Part shown: positions 1 to 7,776 of the stretch, piece by piece | How positions within the stretch are numbered: the stretch's first letter is position 1 | Layout of the letters: every line of letters begins with the position of its first letter | From: an uncultured Flavobacteriales bacterium | Lineage (GTDB): Bacteria > Bacteroidota > Bacteroidia > Flavobacteriales > Crocinitomicaceae | Length of the DNA stretch: 64,000 bases | Direction: 5' to 3' | Assembly: GCA_946480815.1 (NCBI GenBank) | Contig: CAMLLB010000005.1 | Location: forward strand, 58,373-122,372 | Notes under the pieces: generated by a model | Told to the model about the DNA's origin: nothing | The model's input: only the letters and a program-made list of their open reading frames with translations | Databases searched by the model: none | Program-made: the position numbers and the translations under genes

Positions 1-2
1 AT

Positions 3-446
3 TTGAACGAATTCCGTAAGCAGGAAGGCGATCAGTTGCGCAAAGACTTCGAAGGGAATATTCAGCGCATTGATGAATTACTGGCTGAAGTTCCGAAGTA
101 TGAAACGGCGCGCATCGAAGCAGTTCGTGAGCGTATGAAGACCGGATTGGAGAAAATTACGAATATCTCGATCGATCTGAACCGTTTGGAGCAGGAAATC
201 ATTTTCTACATTGAAAAGATGGACGTGTCGGAAGAAAAAATGCGTCTTTCCAATCACCTGAACTACTTCCTGGAAACCATGAACATTCCGTTATGTGGGA
301 AGAAATTAGGTTTCATCACACAGGAAATCGGCCGTGAGATCAATACACTTGGAAGCAAATCCTACCACGTGGAAATGCAGAAATTGGTGGTTGAAATGAA
401 AGATCATCTGGAGAAGATCAAAGAACAAGTTTTAAATACCCTGTAA
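3..446 (+). CDS. yicC: YicC family endoribonuclease, C-terminal part (5' end outside window)
   Basis: About 147 C-terminal residues of a protein whose reading frame is already open at the window edge, so the true start lies upstream and position 3 is not an initiation site. The tail is helical and charged and ends in a segment of the type VVEMKDHLEKIKEQVLN, which matches the DUF1732 C-terminus of YicC/YloC-type proteins (about 290 aa when complete). Members of this family are known RNases with a role in RNA decay; that role is transferred, not visible here. The stop is 2 nt before gmk, and yicC-gmk linkage is common in bacteria, which supports the call. Confidence 0.85.
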   Translation: MNEFRKQEGDQLRKDFEGNIQRIDELLAEVPKYETARIEAVRERMKTGLEKITNISIDLNRLEQEIIFYIEKMDVSEEKMRLSNHLNYFLETMNIPLCGKKLGFITQEIGREINTLGSKSYHVEMQKLVVEMKDHLEKIKEQVLNTL

Positions 447-448
447 AA

Positions 449-1033
449 ATGGCATTTGATTCGAGTGGCGGTAAATGTGTGATCTTTTCAGCTCCTTCAG
501 GTGCGGGAAAAACCACCATTGTTCAATACTTGTTAGGAGAACTTCCGGAACTGTCTTTCTCTATTTCAGCTTGTAGTCGTGATCCGCGCGGAGAGGAAGA
601 ACACGGAAAGCACTATTATTTTTTGGGAATCGAAGGATTTAAACAAAGAATTGATGGCGGTGAGTTCATCGAATGGGAAGAGGTATACACGGATAATTTT
701 TATGGGACTCTGGCTTCAGAGTTGGAACGGATCTGGGGAGAAGGGAAAACCGTTATTTTTGATGTAGATGTGGTTGGAGGATTGAACCTGAAAAAGATCA
801 TGGGTGACAATGCCCTTGCGATTTTTGTACAGCCTCCTTCTTTTGAAGCATTGGAAAGTCGCTTACGTTTCAGAAGTACGGAAACGGAAGAAAAGATTTC
901 CATGCGTTTGGCAAAAGCACAGATCGAATTGGATCGTGCCCCGGAGTTCGATTACATTCTTTTAAATGATGATTTGAAAAGAGCTTGCAAAGAAGCAAAA
1001 GAGATCGTTGACAAATTTATTTCGGAATCATGA
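449..1033 (+). CDS. gmk: guanylate kinase
   Basis: A 194-residue cytoplasmic enzyme that phosphorylates GMP to GDP with ATP in guanine nucleotide synthesis. The P-loop APSGAGKTT lies at residues 15-23. It is followed by the GMP-binding region (SACSRDPRGEE, then HYYFLG, then GEFIEWEEVYTDNFYGT), which is the classic Gmk arrangement. Length is normal for the family. It starts 2 nt after yicC and its last 4 nt overlap nadD (ATGA), so the three genes look translationally coupled in one operon. No anomaly seen. Confidence 0.97.
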   Translation: MAFDSSGGKCVIFSAPSGAGKTTIVQYLLGELPELSFSISACSRDPRGEEEHGKHYYFLGIEGFKQRIDGGEFIEWEEVYTDNFYGTLASELERIWGEGKTVIFDVDVVGGLNLKKIMGDNALAIFVQPPSFEALESRLRFRSTETEEKISMRLAKAQIELDRAPEFDYILLNDDLKRACKEAKEIVDKFISES

Positions 1034-1644
1034 GAGTAGGTTTGTATTTCGGAACGTTCAATCCCATTCATGTCGGCCATTTGGTTATTGCGAATTTCAT
1101 GGCGGAATTCACGGATATTGACCAGGTTTGGTTGGTCGTTACTCCACAAAATCCATTGAAACTCAAATCGTCTTTGTTACCGGATTATCATCGTTTGGCA
1201 ATTGTCAATGAAGCAATCCAGGACAACATTAATTTGAAGGCATCGGATATTGAATTTAAATTGCCGCAACCGAATTACACGGCGACTACCTTAGCTTACC
1301 TGAAAGAGAAATATCCGAAACACGAATTTTCCCTGATTATGGGAGAAGACAACCTGAGAACTTTCCACAAGTGGTATAACCACGAACATCTTCTGGCGAA
1401 TTACAAATTTTATGTCTATCCGAGGGTATTGACGATCCAGGAGGAAGAGGAAGTTCAGGAAATTGGCCATCATCCGGAAAATGGATTTAAGAATCATCCG
1501 AATATCATCATGTGTGAGGATGCACCGGTGATGAAAGTTTCATCGAGTTTCGTACGACATGCCATTAAAGATGGAAAAGATGTTCGTTACCTGCTGACGG
1601 ATCCTGTTCGCAAGTACATCGATGAAATGAATTTTTACCGCTAA
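1030..1644 (+). CDS. nadD: nicotinate-nucleotide adenylyltransferase
   Basis: 204 residues. NadD converts nicotinate mononucleotide and ATP to deamido-NAD in NAD synthesis. The N-terminus carries the nucleotidyltransferase signature GLYFGTFNPIHVGHL, including HVGH (the HxGH motif). The C-terminus has SSSFVRHAIKDGKDVRYLL, which matches the (S/T)xxxR ATP-binding motif. The start ATG overlaps the gmk stop by 4 nt. The following gene is convergent and ends only 3 nt after this stop. Confidence 0.95.
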   Translation: MRVGLYFGTFNPIHVGHLVIANFMAEFTDIDQVWLVVTPQNPLKLKSSLLPDYHRLAIVNEAIQDNINLKASDIEFKLPQPNYTATTLAYLKEKYPKHEFSLIMGEDNLRTFHKWYNHEHLLANYKFYVYPRVLTIQEEEEVQEIGHHPENGFKNHPNIIMCEDAPVMKVSSSFVRHAIKDGKDVRYLLTDPVRKYIDEMNFYR

Positions 1645-1647
1645 GCC

Positions 1648-1875
1648 TTATTTACGTTTGAACAATCGTGCAATTTGCTTACGGAAGAAAAACATCAGAA
1701 TTAAATAAGGTATTGCAATCAGGAACAAAATTCCGGTATTGATCGAAGAACCAAACGAATTTTCATTCAACTCACTTCCCTGCTGCGCCAATAGTTTACA
1801 TTGCGAACAACCTTGTCCGAAGGCAAAATCAACAACAATTAGTGTAATTGCAAGTAAAAACAAGCGTTTTTTCAT
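1648..1875 (-). CDS. small membrane protein of unknown function
   Basis: 75 residues. An N-terminal signal-like hydrophobic stretch (LFLLAITLIVVDFAFG) is followed by a CSQC pair, a polar linker, a second transmembrane segment (ILFLIAIPYLILMFFF) and a very basic tail (RKQIARLFKRK). The likely topology puts the two cysteines outside the cytoplasm and the basic tail inside. A TAATTTTG -7-like box lies 5 nt upstream of the start (1880-1887, minus strand). The gene is convergent with nadD, with 3 nt between the stops. The family is not recognised; two-TM proteins of this shape are common in Bacteroidota. Confidence 0.7.
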   Translation of the reverse strand: MKKRLFLLAITLIVVDFAFGQGCSQCKLLAQQGSELNENSFGSSINTGILFLIAIPYLILMFFFRKQIARLFKRK

Positions 1876-1973
1876 GTGACAAAATTACAAACAAAAGGCT
1901 TAAGACAGGTCAGTTGGATTGGGATTTAACATATTGGGATTTGGAAAGAATAAAGGGAATTGAAATCCAGGAA

Positions 1974-2016
1974 TTTTTGTGAGTACCCCGATATTGTCGG
2001 GATAGTTAAAAGGGTT
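1974..2016 (+). repeat. CCCGATA hairpin repeat, copy 1
   Basis: TGTGAGTACCCCGA, then a short loop, then TCGGGATAGTTAAAAGGGTT. It aligns along its whole length with 10664-10706 (TGTGAGCATCCCGATA, then TATCGGGATAGTAAATAGG). Both copies form a small stem and run into a degenerate version of the neighbouring 26-mer. Confidence 0.6.
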
Positions 2017-2064
2017 GCGAACCAGTGTTAGATGGTTAGTGGTCATTCAATTAATTATAAATCT

Positions 2065-2210
2065 GTAAACGAGTTAGTTAAAAGGTTTACAATTAAGGGT
2101 TAATCGGTTGTTTATCAACAAATTGCAAATGATAAACGAGTTAACTAAATGGTTTACAAAGAAAGGACCAATCGATATCAAAGAGTAAACAAGTTAACTA
2201 AAAGGTTTAC
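2065..2210 (+). repeat. three copies of a 26-nt repeat (2065-2090, 2132-2157, 2185-2210)
   Basis: Each unit begins GTAAAC or ATAAAC, has the core GTTAACTAAAAGG with small variations, and ends TTTAC. The terminal GTAAAC and GTTTAC are inverted copies and GTTAAC is itself a palindrome, so the unit is partly palindromic. Gaps between units are 41 and 27 nt. Further copies in the same orientation are at 10751-10776 and 11678-11703. Confidence 0.85.
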
Positions 2211-2220
2211 AACTTGGGAA

Positions 2221-5200
2221 TCACAACAAATCCACCAACTCCTTCCGGCTCAACTGCTTCAGTGTACTCACATCCGTATGAACCAAATCTCCAACCAATT
2301 CCTGCTTGCGTTTTTGCAATTCCAGTATTTTCTCCTCGATCGTATCCGGAGTAATAAAGCGTACTGCAACCACTTTCTTATCCTGTCCGATCCGATAAGC
2401 GCGATCGATTGCCTGGTTCTCTACTGCCGGATTCCACCATGGGTCCATAAGGTAAACGTAATCGGCTTGTGTTAAATTCAATCCCATTCCACCGGCTTTC
2501 AAACTGATCAGGAAAACACGGATGTTCTCATCTTCCTGGAAAGCAGTGACAACTTCTTTGCGCTTCCTGGTCTGACCTGTCAGAAGGGAATACGGAATTT
2601 TTCGTTCTTCCAATGCCTTTTTGATCAATTCAAGCATTCCTACAAATTGTGAGAATACGAGGATTTTATGGTGTTTTTTTCTGTCTTCGATTTGTTCCAA
2701 TAATTCCCGGATCTTGGCCGACTGATCACCATAGGAAACTCCATTTTCATTGATCAAAGCCGGAGAGTTACAAATTTGCCGCAACCTGGTCAATCCCGCC
2801 AATACATGCATGCTGTGTTGTCCGTCTAAAAAGTCGGGTTCACTCATCAGGTATTCTTTCAATTCTGTTTTGTAAACATCGTAAACGCGTTTCTGCTCAT
2901 GGTCCATTTCACAGTAGACCACCATTTCCGTTTTTTCGGGAAGCTCCGTTGCAACTTGTTTTTTGGTACGTCTCAACAGGAAAGGATGAATCCGTTTTTG
3001 CAGTTCTTTTGCCCGTTGACTGTCCTGGAACTTGTCAATTGGAAGCGCAAAATGATCTTTGAATTGCTTCAATGAACCGAACATTCCGGGATTACAGAAA
3101 GAAAGAATGGAATAAATATCCAGGGTATTGTTTTCGATCGGAGTTCCGGTAAGCACAAAACGCTGTTTGGATTGTAACAAGCGAACAGTTTTATAACGTT
3201 TGGAATCCGGATTTTTTATGGCCTGACCTTCGTCCAATATGATTGTATCAAATACAAAACCGTTCAAATGACGAATGTCCGAAAGCAACGTTCCATAAGT
3301 ACTCAGCAAAATATCGTATTCCTCAAAGTGATGAACAGATTTGATTCGCTTGGTTCCATGAAGGTCTAAAACCCGCAAATGTGGGGTAAATTTTGCGATT
3401 TCATCTTTCCAATTGAAAACCAAAGAGGTCGGAACTACAATTAAATGAACTCCTTTTTTGGCTTCAACCTTTTTAGAAAGATAGGCCAAGACCTGGATGG
3501 TTTTTCCAAGTCCCATGTCATCGGCAAGAATTCCTCCAAAACCGAAATCGTTCAAAAAGTGCAGCCAATGGTATCCTTCCCGTTGATAGTGTCTCAATTC
3601 TGTTCGGAATTCTGCAGGTAGTTCAATTTCAGGAATGCGTTCAAAGTGCGTAATCTTTTCCTTCAGATCTGTTATTTGGGTCCGGACTGTGCTGTCGATT
3701 TCTTCTGCTTCGAACCATTCGTCGATGAACTGGTAGGATGTTTTTGGAATTCGAATGACATCCTCAACCAACTCACCTTCCTGGAAAAAGGCGGAAAAGC
3801 GTTCCAGCCATTGTTGCGGAAGCAAGGCGAGTTGTCCGTCGCCCAATTTCACATAACGTGATTTCTGGATAATGCTGCGTTGGATTTCTTTCAAACGAAC
3901 ACGGTTATCGCCAACTTTAATATGTGCTTTTGTTTCAAACCAATCTATTCCACTGATGATCTGCACGGAAACTTTCATGCTTTTCGGCAGCAATTTCAGT
4001 TTGGTCAATTCCTGGAAACCGTGAATTTCCAATTCGGCCTCACTCCAGGATTCAAAGGCATTCAAAAACCAATCGTTTTCTAAAAACTGGCTTTTGTGAA
4101 GGTAGAGAAAGTCGCCGCCAAGCTGGTATTCGAAATCCTTATGCAAACGAATAATCTGACCCAAAAAACTCACTTCCAGGTTTTCATCCCGTGGAATTTC
4201 AAACGAATTTCCGGTTTGATCAATGGTCAATAACTTGCGTTTGGACAGGATTGGAATTTCCACATTTCCATATTCAATGATCGGAGTGATGTGAATGTAA
4301 TGTTCGCTATCAGTAAGGTAAATGCGTTTTGCCCGAACAGTTGCCAATTGCGTTTGTTTGATGATCGCCCGAGTTGCCTTTTTGACATAAGAATAATTGA
4401 TGCTGATGACATTTTCAAGCGGCACCAGGAAACTAGCCTGGAAGTCATCAAATTGCGATTGATGGATGATTAATTTGTTGTGGTTCTTTCTGAAATAACT
4501 GAGTGTTCTCAAGTGATTCCAGTTCTTGATCAGGTAAAGATCCTGTCCGCGACGAATGAACAATTCGCTCTTCATTTTCACCTGGTCGAATGCAATTTTG
4601 TGATTGTCACAGGTAATAAATCCGGTTATTTCATAAAACTCCTGGTTTTGGATCACATCCAAATGCAAAAGCATCGGTTTATCGTGAATACGGAGTACAA
4701 AGTCCGTTTCTTTCGGGGGTTTGGTATTCCAAACTTCGATCACTTCCAACTCCTCAAAAAGAGGTTTAGCGATCCCAATCGATTTCACCACTTTCAGGAA
4801 GGTTTCTTCATCATTGGCCAGGTTTCGGTACAGATGATGTTTGGTTCCCAACATCCCCAGCGCGGTATAGGCCTGGATCATGTCAGGTGAAGTTTCCTGT
4901 AAAGCCAATTCCAGGGCATTCAATGAGCGAATAGGAGCTTTAATTTTCCCATTTTGAGTTAACCCGCTTTCATTGATTTCAAATTCGAAATGGTTTTCGT
5001 TTTCATACGCACGGAATGCGATGTACCGTTTCGGTAAAGGATGATGCAGTTTTTCGGGTGAGAAAGGAACAGGTGCAAGCTTCCGGTGCAACTCATCGAT
5101 TTTATCCGGGGTTAACCGGATCAGTTCGGGGTTTTTAGAGCTAACCTTTACCTGTTTGTTTTCATATGAAATCTGAAACAGCTCAGTCCATTTTTCTTCG

Positions 5201-5610
5201 TTCGAAATGCCGTAGGAAAGTGCCACTTCAGCAATGCGTTTTCTTCGGGAAGATTCATCAAAGAAAATCCGGAAATCGGTGTGTTCCATGACGCGGTAAA
5301 GTACAATTGCCTGGTGATCACACAATTTTTTACCCTTTCCGCCGCAACTGCAGGCAAGGATAACGTTTTGATTCTCCTGGGCAAGGATCACTTCATGCTC
5401 AGCCCGGAATCCGTAATTGCACAAAAAGATCCCTTTGTCGACCGAGAGCTCAACTGCATGGACAGAATTGCCGCTATAATTCAGAACCTGGATTGCTGAA
5501 GCTTCTGCGAATTTCAGAAGTGTGCCATAATTCAGTTCATGAAAAGGAGTGTTGCGAAAAACGAATAAATCGTCGCTTTCAGGGTCATCCATTTCACGGG
5601 AACTTTGCAT
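2221..5610 (-). CDS. SNF2-family DEAD/DEAH-box helicase with SWIM zinc finger
   Basis: 1129 residues. Such proteins are SWI2/SNF2 ATPases that translocate on double-stranded DNA; bacterial members are linked to transcription recycling or repair, but the exact role here is not known. An N-terminal SWIM finger uses Cys87, Cys89, Cys97 and His99 (ACSCGGKGKKLCDHQ). A long middle region is followed by the helicase core: Walker A in ADDMGLGKT with Lys703, the DEGQ box in LDEGQAIKNP (about residues 792-796), LTGTPIENN, then the C-terminal lobe with SLKAGGMGLNLTQAD and the arginine motif QAIDRAYRIGQ. Length and domain order are usual for Bacteroidota members. It is transcribed alone. Confidence 0.93.
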   Translation of the reverse strand: MQSSREMDDPESDDLFVFRNTPFHELNYGTLLKFAEASAIQVLNYSGNSVHAVELSVDKGIFLCNYGFRAEHEVILAQENQNVILACSCGGKGKKLCDHQAIVLYRVMEHTDFRIFFDESSRRKRIAEVALSYGISNEEKWTELFQISYENKQVKVSSKNPELIRLTPDKIDELHRKLAPVPFSPEKLHHPLPKRYIAFRAYENENHFEFEINESGLTQNGKIKAPIRSLNALELALQETSPDMIQAYTALGMLGTKHHLYRNLANDEETFLKVVKSIGIAKPLFEELEVIEVWNTKPPKETDFVLRIHDKPMLLHLDVIQNQEFYEITGFITCDNHKIAFDQVKMKSELFIRRGQDLYLIKNWNHLRTLSYFRKNHNKLIIHQSQFDDFQASFLVPLENVISINYSYVKKATRAIIKQTQLATVRAKRIYLTDSEHYIHITPIIEYGNVEIPILSKRKLLTIDQTGNSFEIPRDENLEVSFLGQIIRLHKDFEYQLGGDFLYLHKSQFLENDWFLNAFESWSEAELEIHGFQELTKLKLLPKSMKVSVQIISGIDWFETKAHIKVGDNRVRLKEIQRSIIQKSRYVKLGDGQLALLPQQWLERFSAFFQEGELVEDVIRIPKTSYQFIDEWFEAEEIDSTVRTQITDLKEKITHFERIPEIELPAEFRTELRHYQREGYHWLHFLNDFGFGGILADDMGLGKTIQVLAYLSKKVEAKKGVHLIVVPTSLVFNWKDEIAKFTPHLRVLDLHGTKRIKSVHHFEEYDILLSTYGTLLSDIRHLNGFVFDTIILDEGQAIKNPDSKRYKTVRLLQSKQRFVLTGTPIENNTLDIYSILSFCNPGMFGSLKQFKDHFALPIDKFQDSQRAKELQKRIHPFLLRRTKKQVATELPEKTEMVVYCEMDHEQKRVYDVYKTELKEYLMSEPDFLDGQHSMHVLAGLTRLRQICNSPALINENGVSYGDQSAKIRELLEQIEDRKKHHKILVFSQFVGMLELIKKALEERKIPYSLLTGQTRKRKEVVTAFQEDENIRVFLISLKAGGMGLNLTQADYVYLMDPWWNPAVENQAIDRAYRIGQDKKVVAVRFITPDTIEEKILELQKRKQELVGDLVHTDVSTLKQLSRKELVDLL

Positions 5611-5691
5611 CTTGTGAAGGTAGCTAAAATTCAGAAATTTCCGATTAAGAATACCTGCTTTTAACTAGTTATCTCAAGAATAGTTTGATAT

Positions 5692-7752
5692 TTGTACGGG
5701 TTGATTTTTCTAAGTAATTTGGAAGTCTTGAAAAAAAAGAGAATAACAAATAGCATTGCGTTTTTATTGATCACATTGGTTACGGTGATCTTTCAATTCA
5801 AGCATCTGAACGAAGTTCCTGCGTATACACATACATGGGCACAGAATGACCGTTTGGCATTGGCAAATGGTTTTGTGCGAAATGACCTGAACTTTTTCAA
5901 ACCCCAGAACTATATTCTCAATCACCAGTTTCCCAAGAATTGGTCGGATCCGAGTTATTCAACGATAACCGCAGTAGAATTTCCAATTCACGATTATGTT
6001 CCTGCTGTTTTCATGAAAGCTTTCGGAACGAATGAACCCTGGGTATTTCACGCATACATTCTGATTTACAGTATCGTTGGTCTTTTCTTCCTGTACTTGC
6101 TGTCGGAGAAAATTTGCGGCTCCAAAGTAAAAGCTGCTTTGGTCGTGCTTTTTGCGATGACATCACCGATCTATACTTTTTACCAGGGCGGATTTCTGCC
6201 AACGATTCCAAGCATTGCAACCACTATTCTGGCACTTTATTGTTATGCACTTTATTTTGAGGGGAATAAGAAAAAATGGTTCCGGTGGGCGGTGTTCTTT
6301 TTCACCTTCGCAGCGCTTGCCCGTTTCACTTTTGTCATTCCTTTTTTAGCAGTTCTGGGTTTTGAATTGATCCGCATTTTTCAAAAGAAGTCAAGGTTCT
6401 GGCCAAATGTTTTGGCAGTTGGAATCTCCTTCCTGGTCATTTTTGCGGCACAATATTACAATAGCACTATCCGGGCACAATACGGATCGGATTTCCTGAG
6501 TGAGTTATTACCTGCTGACAACATGGAAGAAATGAAGATCATCCTCGAACACATGTGGGAAGTGATGGTACTGGCTTATTTTTCGATGAAGCATTATTTC
6601 CTGCTTTTCTTGCTGATTGTTTTGGTTTTAATCGCATTCCTGATAAAGGAGCGAAATACATACCGGTCATTTTCAGGTTGGTGGATCATCAGTTTGTTTT
6701 GGTTTATCGGCGTATGTTTATTCTGGGTCGCGATGGCCAAGCAGTTCTATTCACACGACTATTATTTCCTGGATACGTTCTACTTACCGATTGTATTATT
6801 CGTGGCGTTGTGTTTAGCTGTCCTGCCAAAACCGCAGTGGTATTTCGGGGAAACTGTCATGGCCTTGTTCGTGATCTACTTCGGAATACTGACTTTCAAA
6901 GAAACATCCGATTTCCAGAAACAACGCAGGGTTTTTGTTGCCAACGATCATTTTACGGGAACGGTAATGAACTTTGCAGGATCGGATGAGTTCCTGACTA
7001 AATCAGGAGTCGGGCGTGAAGATACGATTCTGGTGATCCATGCTTATGGACCGAACATTCCTTTTATCCGGATGAACCGGGTTGGTTTGGCAGTTGTTGG
7101 ACATGCTCCTGATGACATTGACAGAGGATTGAGTTGGAAATGGGACTATGTAGTGTTCCAGAAGCCTTATTTTGTGGATGAGGTGTACGCGATTTATCCG
7201 CACATCCTTGAAAAAGTAGAAACAATTGCTTCGAACGAAAACCTTATCCTGTGTAAACGAAAGACCGATACGATTCCGCAATCCATGATGAAATTTATGG
7301 GCGTGAAGAAAGCATACAAAACAATCCGGGTAAATTTTGAAACGAAAAACGGGGATCAGCCTGGAATTCAATATGAAAAAGATCCCGGAAACGATGCAAA
7401 TCAGGTAGGTCTCGTTGATGAGAACGAAGTGTATGGTTTCGCACAGGATTTTACAAAAAACGTAGGTCCGGATACGAAAGGAAGGATATTGAAAGTAAAA
7501 GGAAAATTCCTTCGGAAGAATGAAAATCCAATTTCGCTCATTGTTGCTTATTCGAAAGAAAATGATCTTTCCTATTATCAAACAATAGAATTGAACCCTT
7601 TATTCCCGGCGAATGAATGGGCAGAAAAGGAATTTATCATTTTCCTCCCAAAGAGAACTTCTGCGGATGAGAAATTGAGCTTCTACATCCATAATGCTAA
7701 TAAGAACGTGGTTTTGCTGGATGATCTCGAATTTACGTTTTACAGGAACTAG
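5692..7752 (+). CDS. multi-pass membrane glycosyltransferase-like protein
   Basis: 686 residues. The N-terminal two thirds contain about ten hydrophobic helices. After the first comes an extracytoplasmic loop with HTWAQNDRLALA, which resembles the acidic first loop of GT-C glycosyltransferases (PMT/ArnT type). The C-terminal third (about residues 540-686) is soluble and beta-rich. This suggests transfer of a lipid-linked sugar on the periplasmic face, but the substrate cannot be told. No ATG exists before residue 109, so translation must begin at a TTG: 5692, 5701, 5719 and 5728 are all in frame, and 5728 gives a start directly before the first membrane helix. The next gene follows after 24 nt. 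Confidence 0.6.
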   Translation: MYGLIFLSNLEVLKKKRITNSIAFLLITLVTVIFQFKHLNEVPAYTHTWAQNDRLALANGFVRNDLNFFKPQNYILNHQFPKNWSDPSYSTITAVEFPIHDYVPAVFMKAFGTNEPWVFHAYILIYSIVGLFFLYLLSEKICGSKVKAALVVLFAMTSPIYTFYQGGFLPTIPSIATTILALYCYALYFEGNKKKWFRWAVFFFTFAALARFTFVIPFLAVLGFELIRIFQKKSRFWPNVLAVGISFLVIFAAQYYNSTIRAQYGSDFLSELLPADNMEEMKIILEHMWEVMVLAYFSMKHYFLLFLLIVLVLIAFLIKERNTYRSFSGWWIISLFWFIGVCLFWVAMAKQFYSHDYYFLDTFYLPIVLFVALCLAVLPKPQWYFGETVMALFVIYFGILTFKETSDFQKQRRVFVANDHFTGTVMNFAGSDEFLTKSGVGREDTILVIHAYGPNIPFIRMNRVGLAVVGHAPDDIDRGLSWKWDYVVFQKPYFVDEVYAIYPHILEKVETIASNENLILCKRKTDTIPQSMMKFMGVKKAYKTIRVNFETKNGDQPGIQYEKDPGNDANQVGLVDENEVYGFAQDFTKNVGPDTKGRILKVKGKFLRKNENPISLIVAYSKENDLSYYQTIELNPLFPANEWAEKEFIIFLPKRTSADEKLSFYIHNANKNVVLLDDLEFTFYRN

Positions 7753-7776
7753 GCCTTAAACCGCCGGATTGGTGGA

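Larger units (their letters stand above)
1876..2220. other. 345-nt intergenic region with a repeat array
   Basis: No gene was found here. It lies upstream of the small membrane protein and downstream of the helicase. It holds a CCCGA hairpin-type repeat (1974-2016) and three copies of a 26-nt repeat (2065-2210). The same combination recurs at 10664-10776, which shows that the region is repetitive rather than gene-regulatory. Confidence 0.7.

Noticed and set aside
2065..2210. CRISPR-like array of three 26-mers
   Set aside because: Gaps of 41 and 27 nt are uneven, copies are imperfect, two further copies lie 8.5-9.5 kb away, and no cas genes are present.
7003..7581. 192-aa open frame antisense to the glycosyltransferase-like gene
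   Set aside because: It lies fully inside a recognised gene, has no family match and unusual composition; a shadow frame.
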